From contig NZ_QRCU01000016.1 in assembly GCF_003369445.1 (NCBI RefSeq), positions 1-64,000 of the forward strand: a DNA stretch of 64,000 bases, written 5' to 3'. Shown piece after piece: positions 48,537-57,259 of this stretch. The DNA is from Arthrobacter silvisoli (GTDB taxonomy: Bacteria; Actinomycetota; Actinomycetes; Actinomycetales; Micrococcaceae). Position 1 is the first letter of the stretch. The number at the start of each line of letters is the position of its first letter. The notes under the pieces are model-generated. The model saw only the letters and a program-made list of their open reading frames with translations, searched no databases and was not told where the DNA came from. The position numbers and the translations under genes were made by a program.

Positions 48537-48636
48537 TGGGATGCAGAGCTGGTCTTCGGTTGAAGGCTGCACATGGCGGTCGGTTGAGCAACAGGTGTGC
48601 TGGCGGCTGCTTCCCTTCCATCTTCAGGAGTCCCTC

Positions 48637-50079
48637 GTGTCGGCAGCATCTTTCGATTATGACCTGGCCATTATCGGTTCCGGCGGGGCTGCTTTCGCTG
48701 CGGCCATCCGGGCAACCAGCCGTGGCAAGCGGGTGTTGATGGTGGAGCGCAGCACTGTGGGAGGCACGTGCGTGAACACGGGCTGCATCCCGTCCAAGGC
48801 CCTGCTGGCCGCCGCGGAAGCCCGCCATGTCGCCCTCGATGCTTCCGGACGGTTCCCCGGTATCAGCACCTCCGCAGAGCCGGTGGATATGCCCGAACTG
48901 GTCGCCGGGAAGCGCTCACTGGTCGAATCCATGCGGTCAGAGAAGTATGTGGATCTCGCCGCGGGCTATGGATGGAACCTGCAGCGGGGGACGGCGGTGT
49001 TCGCCGGAACCGCAGCCGCACCGGTTTTGAACATCACCGCCCCGGGCGGAACCACCGAGACAGTCAGCGCGGAACACTACCTGGTCGCGACCGGCTCCAC
49101 CCCCTGGATCCCTGAAGTGCCGGGAATGGACGAGGTGGATTATCTGACGTCCACGAGTGCGATGGAGCTGCAGGACGTTCCCGCTTCGATGCTGGTGGTG
49201 GGCGGCGGGTATGTGGCGCTGGAGCAGGCGCAGCTTTTCGCCCGGCTCGGCACGGAGGTGACCATCCTGGTCCGGTCCAAGCTCGCCTCGGCCGAAGAGC
49301 CTGAAGCCGGGCATGCCCTCGCCAGTGTCTTCGCCGATGAGGGTATCCGGGTCGTCCGTCGAGCGACAGCGTCCTCGGTCCGGACCGATGAGGTGTCGGG
49401 GGACGTGGTCGTGGATGCTTCCGTCTCAGGAGGAAACGAGGAATTCAGGGCCGCGCGCCTGCTCATGGCAACAGGCCGGCGCCCGGTCACGGAGGATTTG
49501 AACCTTTGCATGGTCGGCGTTGAAACCGGGGACCGCGGGGAAGTCCTGGTCGACGGGAGCCTTCGCAGTACTAATCCGAGGATCTGGGCCGCGGGTGATG
49601 TGACGGGTCACCCGGAGTTCGTTTATGTCGCCGCCGCGCACGGGGCCCTGATGGTGGAGAACGCCTTTGAGGGTGCCGGGCGTGAGGTCGATTACCGGCA
49701 CCTGCCCCGGGTCACGTTTACCAGCCCTGCCCTGGCCGCTGTCGGGATGACGGACAAGGAAGCGAACCAGGCAGGGATCCGGTGCATGTGCCGGGTTCTG
49801 CCGCTCAAATTTATCCCTCGCGCGCTGGTGAACCGTGATACCCGCGGCTTCATCAAGATCGTTGCCGACGCGGACACGGGTCGGATTGTAGGGATCACTG
49901 TCGTGGGTAAGGACGCCGGGGACATCGCCGCCGCAGGGATTTACATTCTGGAGGCCGGGATGACCGTTGATCAGGTCGCGAATCTCTGGAGCCCCTATCT
50001 GACCATGGCCGAAGGCATCAAGATAGCAGCCCAGTCCTTCACTACTGACGTCTCCAAACTGTCCTGTTGCGCGGCATGA
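48637..50079 (+). CDS. merA: Mercuric reductase
   Basis: NADPH-dependent flavoenzyme reducing Hg(II) to volatile Hg(0). 480 aa. The FAD site IIGSGGAAFAAAIRA, the redox pair Cys45/Cys50 in TCVNTGCIPSK, the NADPH site MLVVGGGYVALEQAQ and the MerA-specific C-terminal cysteine pair (Cys477-Cys478, LSCCAA) are all present. The N-terminal NmerA metal-binding domain is absent. The GTG at 48637 follows CAGGAG by 6 nt. It is the only mer enzyme; no merP, merT or merB is present. Confidence 0.95.
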   Translation: MSAASFDYDLAIIGSGGAAFAAAIRATSRGKRVLMVERSTVGGTCVNTGCIPSKALLAAAEARHVALDASGRFPGISTSAEPVDMPELVAGKRSLVESMRSEKYVDLAAGYGWNLQRGTAVFAGTAAAPVLNITAPGGTTETVSAEHYLVATGSTPWIPEVPGMDEVDYLTSTSAMELQDVPASMLVVGGGYVALEQAQLFARLGTEVTILVRSKLASAEEPEAGHALASVFADEGIRVVRRATASSVRTDEVSGDVVVDASVSGGNEEFRAARLLMATGRRPVTEDLNLCMVGVETGDRGEVLVDGSLRSTNPRIWAAGDVTGHPEFVYVAAAHGALMVENAFEGAGREVDYRHLPRVTFTSPALAAVGMTDKEANQAGIRCMCRVLPLKFIPRALVNRDTRGFIKIVADADTGRIVGITVVGKDAGDIAAAGIYILEAGMTVDQVANLWSPYLTMAEGIKIAAQSFTTDVSKLSCCAA

Positions 50080-50131
50080 AGTGGTCAACGACAACCTATG
50101 TGTTCGTGGGGCGGGCGGCCGCGGCTACCTT

Positions 50132-50947
50132 TTAGTGCGCGTTCCTTGTCAGGCTGTGGGCGAGGCGGTAGGAATCGGTGCCGGTTTCGATGATGGTGCC
50201 GTTGAACGTCAGCCGGTCAACGATCGCGGCGCAGAGGCGCGGGTCGGTGAATGTCTTGGTCCAGCCGGAGAACGACTCGTTGGAAGCGATGGCGATGGAG
50301 TTCTTCTCTTCGCGTTCGGTGAGGACCTGGAAGAGGAGTTCGGCGCCGCGCCGGTCCAGTTCCATATAGCCGAGCTCGTCAATGCAGAGCAGGTCCACTC
50401 GGCCGTATCTGGCGATGGTCTTGGCGAGGACTTTGTCGTCGGCGGCTTCGACGAGTTCGTTCACGAGCCGGGTGGCCAAAGTGTATTTGACCCGGTATCC
50501 CTTCTCCGCCGCGGCGGTGCCCAGCCCGATAAGCAGGTGGGATTTGCCGGTTCCGGAGTCCCCGATCAGGCATAGCGGTGCACCTTTTCGAATCCATTCG
50601 CCGGTAGCGAGGGTATGGATGGTAGCGGGGTTGATGTTCGTGTTCGCGTCGAAATCGAAATCACCGAGCCATTTATCCCGGGGAAAGTTCGCGGCTTTGA
50701 CGCGTCGGATTGAGGAGCGACGGTCCCGGTCATCGCATTCGGCCAGCAGCAGCTCGGCCAGGAAGCCTTGGTAAGAGAGTTGTTCCTTCCCCGCGACGGT
50801 CAGAGCTTCGTCCAGAACCGCCCGGATGGTGGGCAGGCGCAATCGGCGGCATGCTTGGTCCACGGCCGCGACCGCGGCCTGCTCAGTCAGACCGCGGCGC
50901 CGTCGCAGGGTTGGGGTGATGGTGGTGGCCGGTGCGGTGGGGCTCAT
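50132..50947 (-). CDS. istB: IS21-family ATP-binding helper protein IstB
   Basis: 271 aa AAA+ protein assisting the IstA transposase in target selection. Walker A IGDSGTGKSHLLIGLG and Walker B VDLLCIDELGYMELD are visible, with the sensor IAIASNESFSGW. It overlaps istA by 4 nt. Convergent with merA, 53 nt apart. Confidence 0.96.
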   Translation of the reverse strand: MSPTAPATTITPTLRRRRGLTEQAAVAAVDQACRRLRLPTIRAVLDEALTVAGKEQLSYQGFLAELLLAECDDRDRRSSIRRVKAANFPRDKWLGDFDFDANTNINPATIHTLATGEWIRKGAPLCLIGDSGTGKSHLLIGLGTAAAEKGYRVKYTLATRLVNELVEAADDKVLAKTIARYGRVDLLCIDELGYMELDRRGAELLFQVLTEREEKNSIAIASNESFSGWTKTFTDPRLCAAIVDRLTFNGTIIETGTDSYRLAHSLTRNAH

Positions 50948-52620
50948 GAGATGTTTTCCTTCGACGCGGTTCCTGCGGAGTGTTCGGTGCGTTTGGCCAG
51001 CAGCTCGTCATAGGCGCTGATCGCCGGGAGCGGCCGCTTGTCTGGAGGGAGCCCGGCGATGACCGCCGCCGGGTCCTTCAGCCGGCGCTGGGTCAGGCTG
51101 ACAACTCGTTGCACTTTCGCTTCAGCATGAGCACCGCGATGACGGTCAGGACGGGACCCACCAGCAGGGATGCTGGAGGCATGTCGGCGGCCTTCAACCG
51201 CCACGACGTCGGCACTGACGGCACCTACTCCAAGGGCTGCGGTGATCCCTGCCTCGATGTCTTCGGCTTCCATCGATCGGTGCAGCAGCAGGACGTCAAT
51301 CAGTTCACGGGTCCCCGCGGCATCACCGTTGACCCTGCGCGAGGCAGACCAGAAGGCGTCATGGGCGCTGGTGAAAGCACCCGACTCCCGCGCCCTGGCC
51401 AAAGCAGTGGAACCAGGCAAAGCGCCGGGCTTGGTCTTGAGGACCTCCAGATAATGGTCCAACTGGACCGACTGCCCGCCCTTGGCAATAATCCGCTGGT
51501 GCCGGGCCGCCACCGCGCGGCCGTCGAACACCACAACTTCGGATGCCCGCAATGAAACCCGGACCCGCCGACCGATGAACCGTGCTGGCACCGAGTACTT
51601 CACCATCCGCACGGTAATCATTGAGGACCGGTCCACTCTCGGGTTCAACACCAGACCGGGATCGAACTCGTCGGCCGGCAACGGTGCCAGGAACGGGCGC
51701 TCGGCGGCGAAGTCCTGGCCGATAGTGCGGATCCTGCCATCAATCCGCCGCTGATCGTCTTGAACCTCCCGGCTCCGGATCCAGTCGTTGAGCTCATCAA
51801 GGGACCTCGCCACGGGCATCGGGGTCAGCCGGTTGCGGCGGAACCAGCCCACCTCGCCCTCGACCCCGCCTTTCTCGTGAGCGCCGGCAAGACCTGGCTG
51901 GCAATAAAAGGCATCAAATCCATAGAACGAGCGAAACAACACCCACCGGTCATTCTCCAGGCGGTTCCGCCCCTGACCGAACACCACGGCCCTGACGGCA
52001 CTGGTGAGGTTGTCATAGCGGATATGTTTGACCGGCACGCCGCCGATCTCGTTGAACGCCTCGACGTGGCCTTCCAGAAACGCTTCCTGGGCCTGGGTGG
52101 GGTAAATCCGGTGGATGGCTTTGCCGGAGTGAGAAAGCCGGAAGATGAACATGTGGCATTTCGTCTTTACCCCGTCCAGCACGATCCAGACTTCACCGAA
52201 GTCCACTTCCGCTTCCGCGCCCGGGGCGTGCTCCTGAGGAACAAATACCTCAACCCGGCGGCCGGCCTCCACATCGATCTGCGCCCGGCGGACCCGAACG
52301 TAGTCACGCACCGTCGAATACGACAACTCGTCCGCTCCATGCTCCTCGATGAGCCGGGCAAGAATCCTCCGGGCAGTGTGACGCTGCTTCCTCGGCGCCG
52401 TCGTGTCCTCGACGAGCATGGCGTCGATCGTCGGTTTATAAGGATCAAGCCGCGGCGAGGACCGTACAGGAGTTTTACGCTCTGGCGGGACCGGGGAACT
52501 TAACGCCTTACGCACGGTTTTCCGCGCCACCTGGTGCCTGCGGGCAAGCTCCCGGATTGACGCGCCCTCCACCCGGGCATCCCTCCGAATCTGCGCGAAC
52601 AACTCCACTCTTGACCCCAT
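50944..52620 (-). CDS. istA: IS21-family transposase IstA
   Basis: 558 aa. N-terminal helix-turn-helix (EGASIRELARRHQVARKTVR) then the DDE integrase core: Asp in AEVDFGEVWI, Asp in IRYDNLTSAV and Glu in EKGGVEGEVGWFRR. All three catalytic residues appear intact. It starts 131 nt inside the right terminal repeat. The element therefore looks able to move. Confidence 0.96.
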   Translation of the reverse strand: MGSRVELFAQIRRDARVEGASIRELARRHQVARKTVRKALSSPVPPERKTPVRSSPRLDPYKPTIDAMLVEDTTAPRKQRHTARRILARLIEEHGADELSYSTVRDYVRVRRAQIDVEAGRRVEVFVPQEHAPGAEAEVDFGEVWIVLDGVKTKCHMFIFRLSHSGKAIHRIYPTQAQEAFLEGHVEAFNEIGGVPVKHIRYDNLTSAVRAVVFGQGRNRLENDRWVLFRSFYGFDAFYCQPGLAGAHEKGGVEGEVGWFRRNRLTPMPVARSLDELNDWIRSREVQDDQRRIDGRIRTIGQDFAAERPFLAPLPADEFDPGLVLNPRVDRSSMITVRMVKYSVPARFIGRRVRVSLRASEVVVFDGRAVAARHQRIIAKGGQSVQLDHYLEVLKTKPGALPGSTALARARESGAFTSAHDAFWSASRRVNGDAAGTRELIDVLLLHRSMEAEDIEAGITAALGVGAVSADVVAVEGRRHASSIPAGGSRPDRHRGAHAEAKVQRVVSLTQRRLKDPAAVIAGLPPDKRPLPAISAYDELLAKRTEHSAGTASKENIS

Positions 52621-52668
52621 CCCGGCCCTCCCGTCGTCGATCCAACACTGGATGGATCAACGTTCACA

Positions 52669-52696
52669 GGTGGGTACCATTCAAGCCGTCATTAGG
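52669..52696 (-). repeat. Internal copy of the IS21-type end motif
   Basis: ggtgggtaccattcaagccg at 52669-52688 repeats the inner part of the terminal repeat (ggtgggtaccgttcgggccg at 52713-52732) with four mismatches in 20. Such multiple end repeats are transposase-binding sites in IS21-family elements. Confidence 0.75.
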
Positions 52697-52712
52697 TTCG
52701 GCATGTCCGGCT

Positions 52713-52751
52713 GGTGGGTACCGTTCGGGCCGTCCTAGTGGGCTCCGATCA
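52713..52751 (-). repeat. Right terminal inverted repeat of the IS21-type element
   Basis: 39 nt, exact reverse complement of 47896-47934. Confidence 0.95.
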
Positions 52752-52773
52752 GACTGTCATACTCATCAGTCAT
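52752..52773 (-). pseudogene. Displaced 5' end of the DUF4304 gene
   Basis: On the minus strand an ATG at 52773, preceded by GGCGAAGAGAGC, opens a frame (MTDEYDS) that meets the IS21-type element after 22 nt. Joining it to the sequence left of the element at 47895 keeps the frame: AGT C|CG TTG ACA continues into the DUF4304 gene. The full protein would then begin MTDEYDSPLTQSTENG. Confidence 0.6.
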
Positions 52774-52880
52774 GCTCTCTTCGCCTTACATTCACCTGGG
52801 ACCGTCAACCGGACGGTAGCACCAACGTTGAGTCATGTCTTGCGTCCTGGGTCTTGCCATGAGCCGGTGAGGAGGGCGGA

Positions 52881-53597
52881 ATGCTGAATTCGCGAAGAGG
52901 TGGGCTCTCGAGATCGAGCGGCCGCTGGCTATGGTTGGCGGTGGTCACAGTCTTGAGCGCGGCAGTTGTGGTGTTTGCCCTTTCACGCCCAACGCCGGGA
53001 CCGGTCATCGAATCGCTTCCGGACAGCCCGACGGCGGAGCCGACTTTCAGGAGTTCGGCGCAAACTTCCCCATCGCCGACGACGGAACCAACGACGGCGG
53101 CGACCGTTCAGGCGCCGGCCGGCGCACCTTCCACCACGGACTTCCGCAAACTCGCTACCGCGGCAGCAACCTTGATTTACAGCTGGAACACTCGGTCGGC
53201 GTCATACTCTGACGTCTACTTGCGGCTTCGCAGCTGGTGGCACGTCCTGCCGGATGGTTCCAATCCGCTGGCGGTTTTGGTGCAAGAATTTGAAGCCACA
53301 GGGATCAACGCTGGAAGCTACGCATCGCTCGCAGGACAGCAGGCGTATCGCTCGGCCGCGGTTCAATCTTTGAAGTGCGATGGCGAACTGGCCAAGGTGC
53401 GGGAGCGGCCAGCGCCATGGGTAGGCCTCCACGTATGCACCGTGTCTGTTCGAGTTGTGGATCAGGCGGGGGCTTCCCGCAACGCATACACCGCGCCGGT
53501 CAGCGTGATGATGAACTGTCCGCCAGCGGCCACAGCCCCGGCAGACAGATGCGTCATGGTGGGCTTCTATGCCACGCCGAACAGGATCGTTTACTGA
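52881..53597 (+). CDS. Membrane-anchored hypothetical protein, probable conjugation component
   Basis: 238 aa. A short basic N-terminus is followed by one membrane helix (about residues 16-35, WLWLAVVTVLSAAVVVFALS), a Pro/Thr/Ser-rich linker (about 38-85) and a globular domain outside the membrane (about 86-238). This layout is like VirB8/TcpC-type scaffold proteins of Gram-positive transfer systems, but no sequence motif proves it. Two cysteine pairs are spaced in the outer domain. It overlaps the NlpC/P60 gene by 1 nt. Confidence 0.65.
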   Translation: MLNSRRGGLSRSSGRWLWLAVVTVLSAAVVVFALSRPTPGPVIESLPDSPTAEPTFRSSAQTSPSPTTEPTTAATVQAPAGAPSTTDFRKLATAAATLIYSWNTRSASYSDVYLRLRSWWHVLPDGSNPLAVLVQEFEATGINAGSYASLAGQQAYRSAAVQSLKCDGELAKVRERPAPWVGLHVCTVSVRVVDQAGASRNAYTAPVSVMMNCPPAATAPADRCVMVGFYATPNRIVY

Positions 53598-54712
53598 TGG
53601 CGGTTCATGCGCTCGTGGTTGGGCTGGTCAAGCGCCGTGTTCTTCTGCGGGCCTGCGTGGCAGCTGTCGCCGCTATGACGCTTGTGGGTGCCTTTGCGTT
53701 CTGCGCCGGTATTGCCGTGCTCGGGGCCAATGCTGCAACTTTCTCGGAGGTTTGTTCGCCGGATAGCGCGGGAGGCGCGGCGGCCGGCCACGGGGCCGCA
53801 GCCGTGAGCGTGCGCACCCGTGACGAGACGTTGGCGACCTTCACAGCACGGCAGATGGCCGTCGCAAGGGACTACGTGTCGATCGGCAGACAACTGGGCG
53901 TTCCGCGGGAGGGACAGATCATCGCAATCATGATGGCGCTGCAGGAATCCAGCCTCCGCGTCCTGGCCAATGTGAATGTGCCTGCCTCGCTCAGCTACCC
54001 GCATGACGGTGTTGGAAGTGACCATGACTCCCTTGGTACTGCCCAACAACGCCCGGCGGCAGGCTGGGGGAGCGTGGCACAGCTGATGGATCCCGCTTAC
54101 AACGTGCAGGCCTTTTATGGTGGACCGGCTAGTCCCAACCATGGCAGCCCACCGGGGCTGTTGGATATTCAAGGTTGGCAGACAATGAGCAAGGGGCAAG
54201 CAGCGCAGGCCGTCCAGGTGTCGGCGTTTCCTGAGCTATACGAGCGATGGGAACTTCAAGCTGCTGCGATCGTTGACGCTCTCGACGGCGGCGTGGCGCT
54301 GGCTGAGTGTCCTGTTGCCGAGGATGGTTCCGGGCGTCCGGCCGATACGGCGAATCTCAGTCAGATCCGCAGAGATATCCTGCGGTTTGCCCAGGGGGGA
54401 GTCGGCGGGACGTATATCTGGGGTGGAACCGCGTTTAAGGCATGGGACTGCTCAGGTTACGTTCAATGGATCTACCGGCAGGTCGGAATCAACCTGCCAA
54501 GGACTGAGCAATGGGCTGTAGGTAAGCGAACCGACAAGCCGCTGCCGGGGGATTTGGTTGTGCAAAACGCGGATGGCCCGAATCATTGGGGGCACGTCGG
54601 CATCTACGCCGGCGACGGCATGATGTACAGCGCTCTCAATCCTGTTGTGGGGACACTGGTGCATCCGATTACATGGAATTCGGACACCGCCTACTTCAAT
54701 CTACTAATCTGA
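53597..54712 (+). CDS. NlpC/P60 peptidoglycan hydrolase of the transfer system
   Basis: 371 aa. A basic start and hydrophobic helix (about 15-45) export it. A middle domain (about 85-230; QIIAIMMALQESSLRVLANV with a Glu) resembles a lytic-transglycosylase-like region. The C-terminal NlpC/P60 domain has the catalytic Cys in AWDCSGYVQWIYRQVG, His in HWGHVGIYAGDG and polar partner further on. Such two-enzyme proteins open the wall for conjugative channels (VirB1/TcpG-like). The ATG at 53597 overlaps the previous stop. Confidence 0.87.
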   Translation: MAVHALVVGLVKRRVLLRACVAAVAAMTLVGAFAFCAGIAVLGANAATFSEVCSPDSAGGAAAGHGAAAVSVRTRDETLATFTARQMAVARDYVSIGRQLGVPREGQIIAIMMALQESSLRVLANVNVPASLSYPHDGVGSDHDSLGTAQQRPAAGWGSVAQLMDPAYNVQAFYGGPASPNHGSPPGLLDIQGWQTMSKGQAAQAVQVSAFPELYERWELQAAAIVDALDGGVALAECPVAEDGSGRPADTANLSQIRRDILRFAQGGVGGTYIWGGTAFKAWDCSGYVQWIYRQVGINLPRTEQWAVGKRTDKPLPGDLVVQNADGPNHWGHVGIYAGDGMMYSALNPVVGTLVHPITWNSDTAYFNLLI

Positions 54713-55151
54713 CCAGCGTTCGAGGCCGTGCCTGTTCCGGTCTAGATGGCGATACTCGTCGTTCGCCTGATCGCAGCGCCCCCAACCATCGAACGATGAT
54801 CATTCAAGGAGCCCTCAGGCCCGCGGAGGGGAGGTTCGTCGTGGCAAGCAGCCACATGCGATTGCATCGCTCTTCCTCAGACCTGACTGGAGGGCTTGCG
54901 GGCTGGCGGTGGACCTCCAGGCGATTGGTTTAAGAAGCGATTCGATCGGCCTTGGACGTACTTGACTTGAGCTTTGCTCCAGGGATTGAGCTGTCGGTTC
55001 CACTAACGGGCCTTGACCACGGTCTTGGAACACGGTGTCAAGACCCAACTCCTGGAGCGAAAGCGTCGGGCGCTGCAAGTACACTTCTGCCATGGGTCCT
55101 GATGGGGCGGACCGCGTGCACGAGCACGCATAAGCGAGATGAAGGCAGCTA
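54713..55151. other. 439-nt stretch without a recognised gene
   Basis: Short frames exist on both strands (for example 54815-55093 minus) with no known motif. No clear promoter, hairpin or IS end was seen. Confidence 0.4.
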
Positions 55152-55892
55152 GTGGTAGAGATCTATGGCCATATTGAAGTTCCGGATGGCCTGCGTCCAG
55201 GTCAGTCTAGGCTCGTCGACGGCGCGTATAGCACTAACCTCTATGACGCCGAGGGAAACCTCGAAGGCAATGCACCGTTCATCCCTGAGGGGAAAGACCA
55301 AGAGGACACCACGGACGACGGATCCTCTGGCCTCTCTCCAGAGGTAGTTCGGCTCGTCGTTGGCATTCTTGCCGGCATCAGTTTTGGGGTTGTCATCGCC
55401 AACCGCGCGGAGATCAAGGCCTGGGCGGCGTCGAAATGGAAGCTCCTCACTGGAAAGAAGGAAGGGACGGCTAGCCAAGCAAAAGCGACTGAGCTTGCCA
55501 ACGTGGAGGGGCTTGAGCCGGCCGCTTCTAGTGCGGAGGTTGAACTGGCTGATCCTGCCATCACGATGACGAGCGCGGAATGGCAGGAGCGGTTCCGCGT
55601 AATGGTTCTTGCTGGTGCGCTTAGCGAGGACCAGTGGAGAACTCTCGCCAATGCTCGCGTGGAAGACGGCGACGCTGCATTCCTTGAGCTGCAGAACGAG
55701 CTCGGAAGTCTTACAGCGCAACAGTTTGTGGAGAGAGTGAAGATGCTTCTGGCTTCCGGCGATTCCTTGAGTGAGGACGGCGCGATTGGAGAACTCGTGA
55801 GGATCTTCGGCGCGCGTCGGGTGCGAATGAATGTGCCGTTGAAAGTGGCTGAGGCCGCGAATCCGCGAACGCTGACTGAGGGCGATGTGTAG
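55152..55892 (+). CDS. Single-pass membrane hypothetical protein
   Basis: 246 aa from a GTG start. An acidic N-terminal part (1-60) precedes one membrane helix (about 65-83, VVRLVVGILAGISFGVVIA), then a basic segment and a helical cytoplasmic or surface domain (about 130-235). No family recognised. It lies 91 nt upstream of an IS3-family insertion, which may have separated it from following genes. Confidence 0.6.
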   Translation: MVEIYGHIEVPDGLRPGQSRLVDGAYSTNLYDAEGNLEGNAPFIPEGKDQEDTTDDGSSGLSPEVVRLVVGILAGISFGVVIANRAEIKAWAASKWKLLTGKKEGTASQAKATELANVEGLEPAASSAEVELADPAITMTSAEWQERFRVMVLAGALSEDQWRTLANARVEDGDAAFLELQNELGSLTAQQFVERVKMLLASGDSLSEDGAIGELVRIFGARRVRMNVPLKVAEAANPRTLTEGDV

Positions 55893-55979
55893 GGTCAGCC
55901 CCAACATTCTTGCGTCTCGCCGGGCTTCCCGCCGGTGGCTTTCACGGTCCCGCCAACTCCGCCTTGGTCGATGCCAGAC

Positions 55980-55983
55980 CCCT
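55980..55983. repeat. CCCT, left copy of a 4-bp target duplication
   Basis: CCCT directly abuts the left IS3 end at 55984. The same four bases abut the outer right end at 58170-58173. IS407-group IS3 elements make 4-bp duplications. Four bases in GC-rich DNA can match by chance. Confidence 0.5.
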
Positions 55984-57227
55984 TAGTTGGGTCCCCGGAT
56001 AGAAGTCCAGTGTCTGTGTGAGTTTCGTGTCCGAGAATGGACACAGGAAGAATTTCACGAATCATGGCACGCAGACACACCCCCGAGCAGGTCATCGCTA
56101 AAGTCCGGCAGGGCCAGAAGGTGCTCAATGACGGACGCCCTATGGTCGAGGTCATCAAGGAGCTTCAGGTCACCGAGGCGACCTGGTATCGCTGGCTGAA
56201 CCAGTACGGGTCCGAGAAGAACGCCGAGGCGTCCAAACGGACCAGGGAGCTGGAGAAGGAGAACGCCCGGCTCAAGCGCCTGCTGGCGGAGAAGGAACTC
56301 GCCATCGACATCCTCAACGAGGTGGCCAAGGGAAAATTCTGAGCCCCGAACCCCGCCGCCGTGCCGTGCGCATGGCCGTGGAGAAATTCGGGGCATCCGA
56401 ACGCTTCGCCTGCGCTCTCCTAGGGCAGAACCGGTCAGCGTTCCGCAAGAAGAAGCCCGACATGGGCTTCGAACAGATGCAGCTCCGGGCAGAGCTACGG
56501 GCCGTGGCCGTCAAGCACCCGGCGTGGGGCTGGCGGAAGGCCCGCTGGCACCTGCTGGCCCAGCCGGCCTGGGACGGTGTGGCGCTGAACAGGAAGCGGA
56601 TCCGCCGGCTCTGGCGCGACGAAGGGCTGACCTGCAAACCCAGGGCGCGGAAGAAGCGCCGGACCGGGCCCGGCGCCGGGGAACAGAAACGCCTCACAGC
56701 CGAATATCCGATGCACGTGGTCAGCTTCGACTTCCAGTCCGACGTGACCTCCTGCGGCCGGCACATCCGGTTCTTCAACGTCATCGACGAATACACCCGC
56801 ACCGCGCTGGCGATCATCCCACGCAGATCGTTCAAAGCCGCCGACGTGGTCGCGGCGCTGGAGAACATCATCGCCGAAACCGGCACAGCACCTGCCTACG
56901 TCCGGTGCGACAACGGGCCGGAATTCACCGCCGCAGCACTGATCGACTGGTGCAACACCGCCGGTGTCGACACAGCGTTCATCGACCCGGGATCACCCTG
57001 GCAGAACGGCTTCATCGAATCCTTCAACGCCCAATTCAGAAGGGAACAACTCACCGGAGAAATCATGGAAACCATGGCCGAAGCAAAGTATTTGGCCGAC
57101 GAATGGAAAGCTATCTACAATCATGAACGGCCTCACGGATCCCTGGACGGCATGACGCCGAACCAGTACTGGGAAACCTGGACGCAAGAATCGCATAGAC
57201 GCTGGGCTGCTAACGGGGGCCCAACCA
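55984..57227 (+). mobile_element. IS3-family insertion sequence (IS407-like), complete copy
   Basis: 1,244 bp. The left end TAGTTGGGTCCCCGGATAG pairs imperfectly with the right end, whose reverse complement is TGGTTGGGCCCCCGTTAGC. It contains orfA and orfB in frames offset by -1. The right flank after 57227 does not repeat the left flank CCCT; the outer fragment at 58169 does. Confidence 0.85.
56064..56342 (+). CDS. IS3-family transposase OrfA
   Basis: 92 aa with the HTH MARRHTPEQVIAKVRQGQKV and a leucine-zipper coiled coil (RELEKENARLKRLLAEKELA) typical of OrfA. It ends at a TGA just after ggaaaattc, where a -1 slip would join it to orfB. The ATG at 56064 fits the family start better than the upstream ATG at 56037. 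Confidence 0.93.
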   Translation: MARRHTPEQVIAKVRQGQKVLNDGRPMVEVIKELQVTEATWYRWLNQYGSEKNAEASKRTRELEKENARLKRLLAEKELAIDILNEVAKGKF

Positions 57228-57259
57228 GTCGTAGAAGGGGGAAATTTGAGCACCGATAG
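56366..57259 (+). CDS. IS3-family transposase OrfB, altered C-terminus
   Basis: 297 aa DDE integrase: Asp in VSFDFQSDV (first acidic), Asp in VRCDNGPEF and Glu in NGFIESFNAQFRRE. Family members are made as an OrfAB fusion by -1 frameshifting, and this frame is -1 relative to orfA. The C-terminus ETWTQESHRRWAANGG reads through the right IS end to 57259. The second IS end shows the probable original ending ETWTQENQLAIA, so a 13-nt deletion changed this copy. Confidence 0.92.
   Translation: MRMAVEKFGASERFACALLGQNRSAFRKKKPDMGFEQMQLRAELRAVAVKHPAWGWRKARWHLLAQPAWDGVALNRKRIRRLWRDEGLTCKPRARKKRRTGPGAGEQKRLTAEYPMHVVSFDFQSDVTSCGRHIRFFNVIDEYTRTALAIIPRRSFKAADVVAALENIIAETGTAPAYVRCDNGPEFTAAALIDWCNTAGVDTAFIDPGSPWQNGFIESFNAQFRREQLTGEIMETMAEAKYLADEWKAIYNHERPHGSLDGMTPNQYWETWTQESHRRWAANGGPTSRRRGKFEHR

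Larger units (their letters stand above)
47896..52751 (-). mobile_element. IS21-type element carrying merR-merA cargo
   Basis: A 4,856-bp unit bounded by perfect 39-bp inverted repeats beginning TGATCGGAGCCCACTAGG. It contains istA and istB (minus strand) and, between istB and the left end, merR and merA with their promoter. A second imperfect copy of the terminal motif (52669-52696) lies inside the right end, as IS21-family elements often have. No other IS end was found between istB and merA, so the mer genes seem to be inside the transposing unit. No clear target duplication is seen. Confidence 0.85.

Noticed and set aside
47896..52751. Target-site duplication around the mer element
   Set aside because: The left flank (gtcaacg) and right flank (gactgtc) do not match, so no duplication is claimed.
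53375..53596. Upstream extension of the NlpC/P60 gene
   Set aside because: It overlaps the preceding gene in another frame; the ATG at 53597, overlapping that gene's stop by 1 nt, is followed by a proper export helix.
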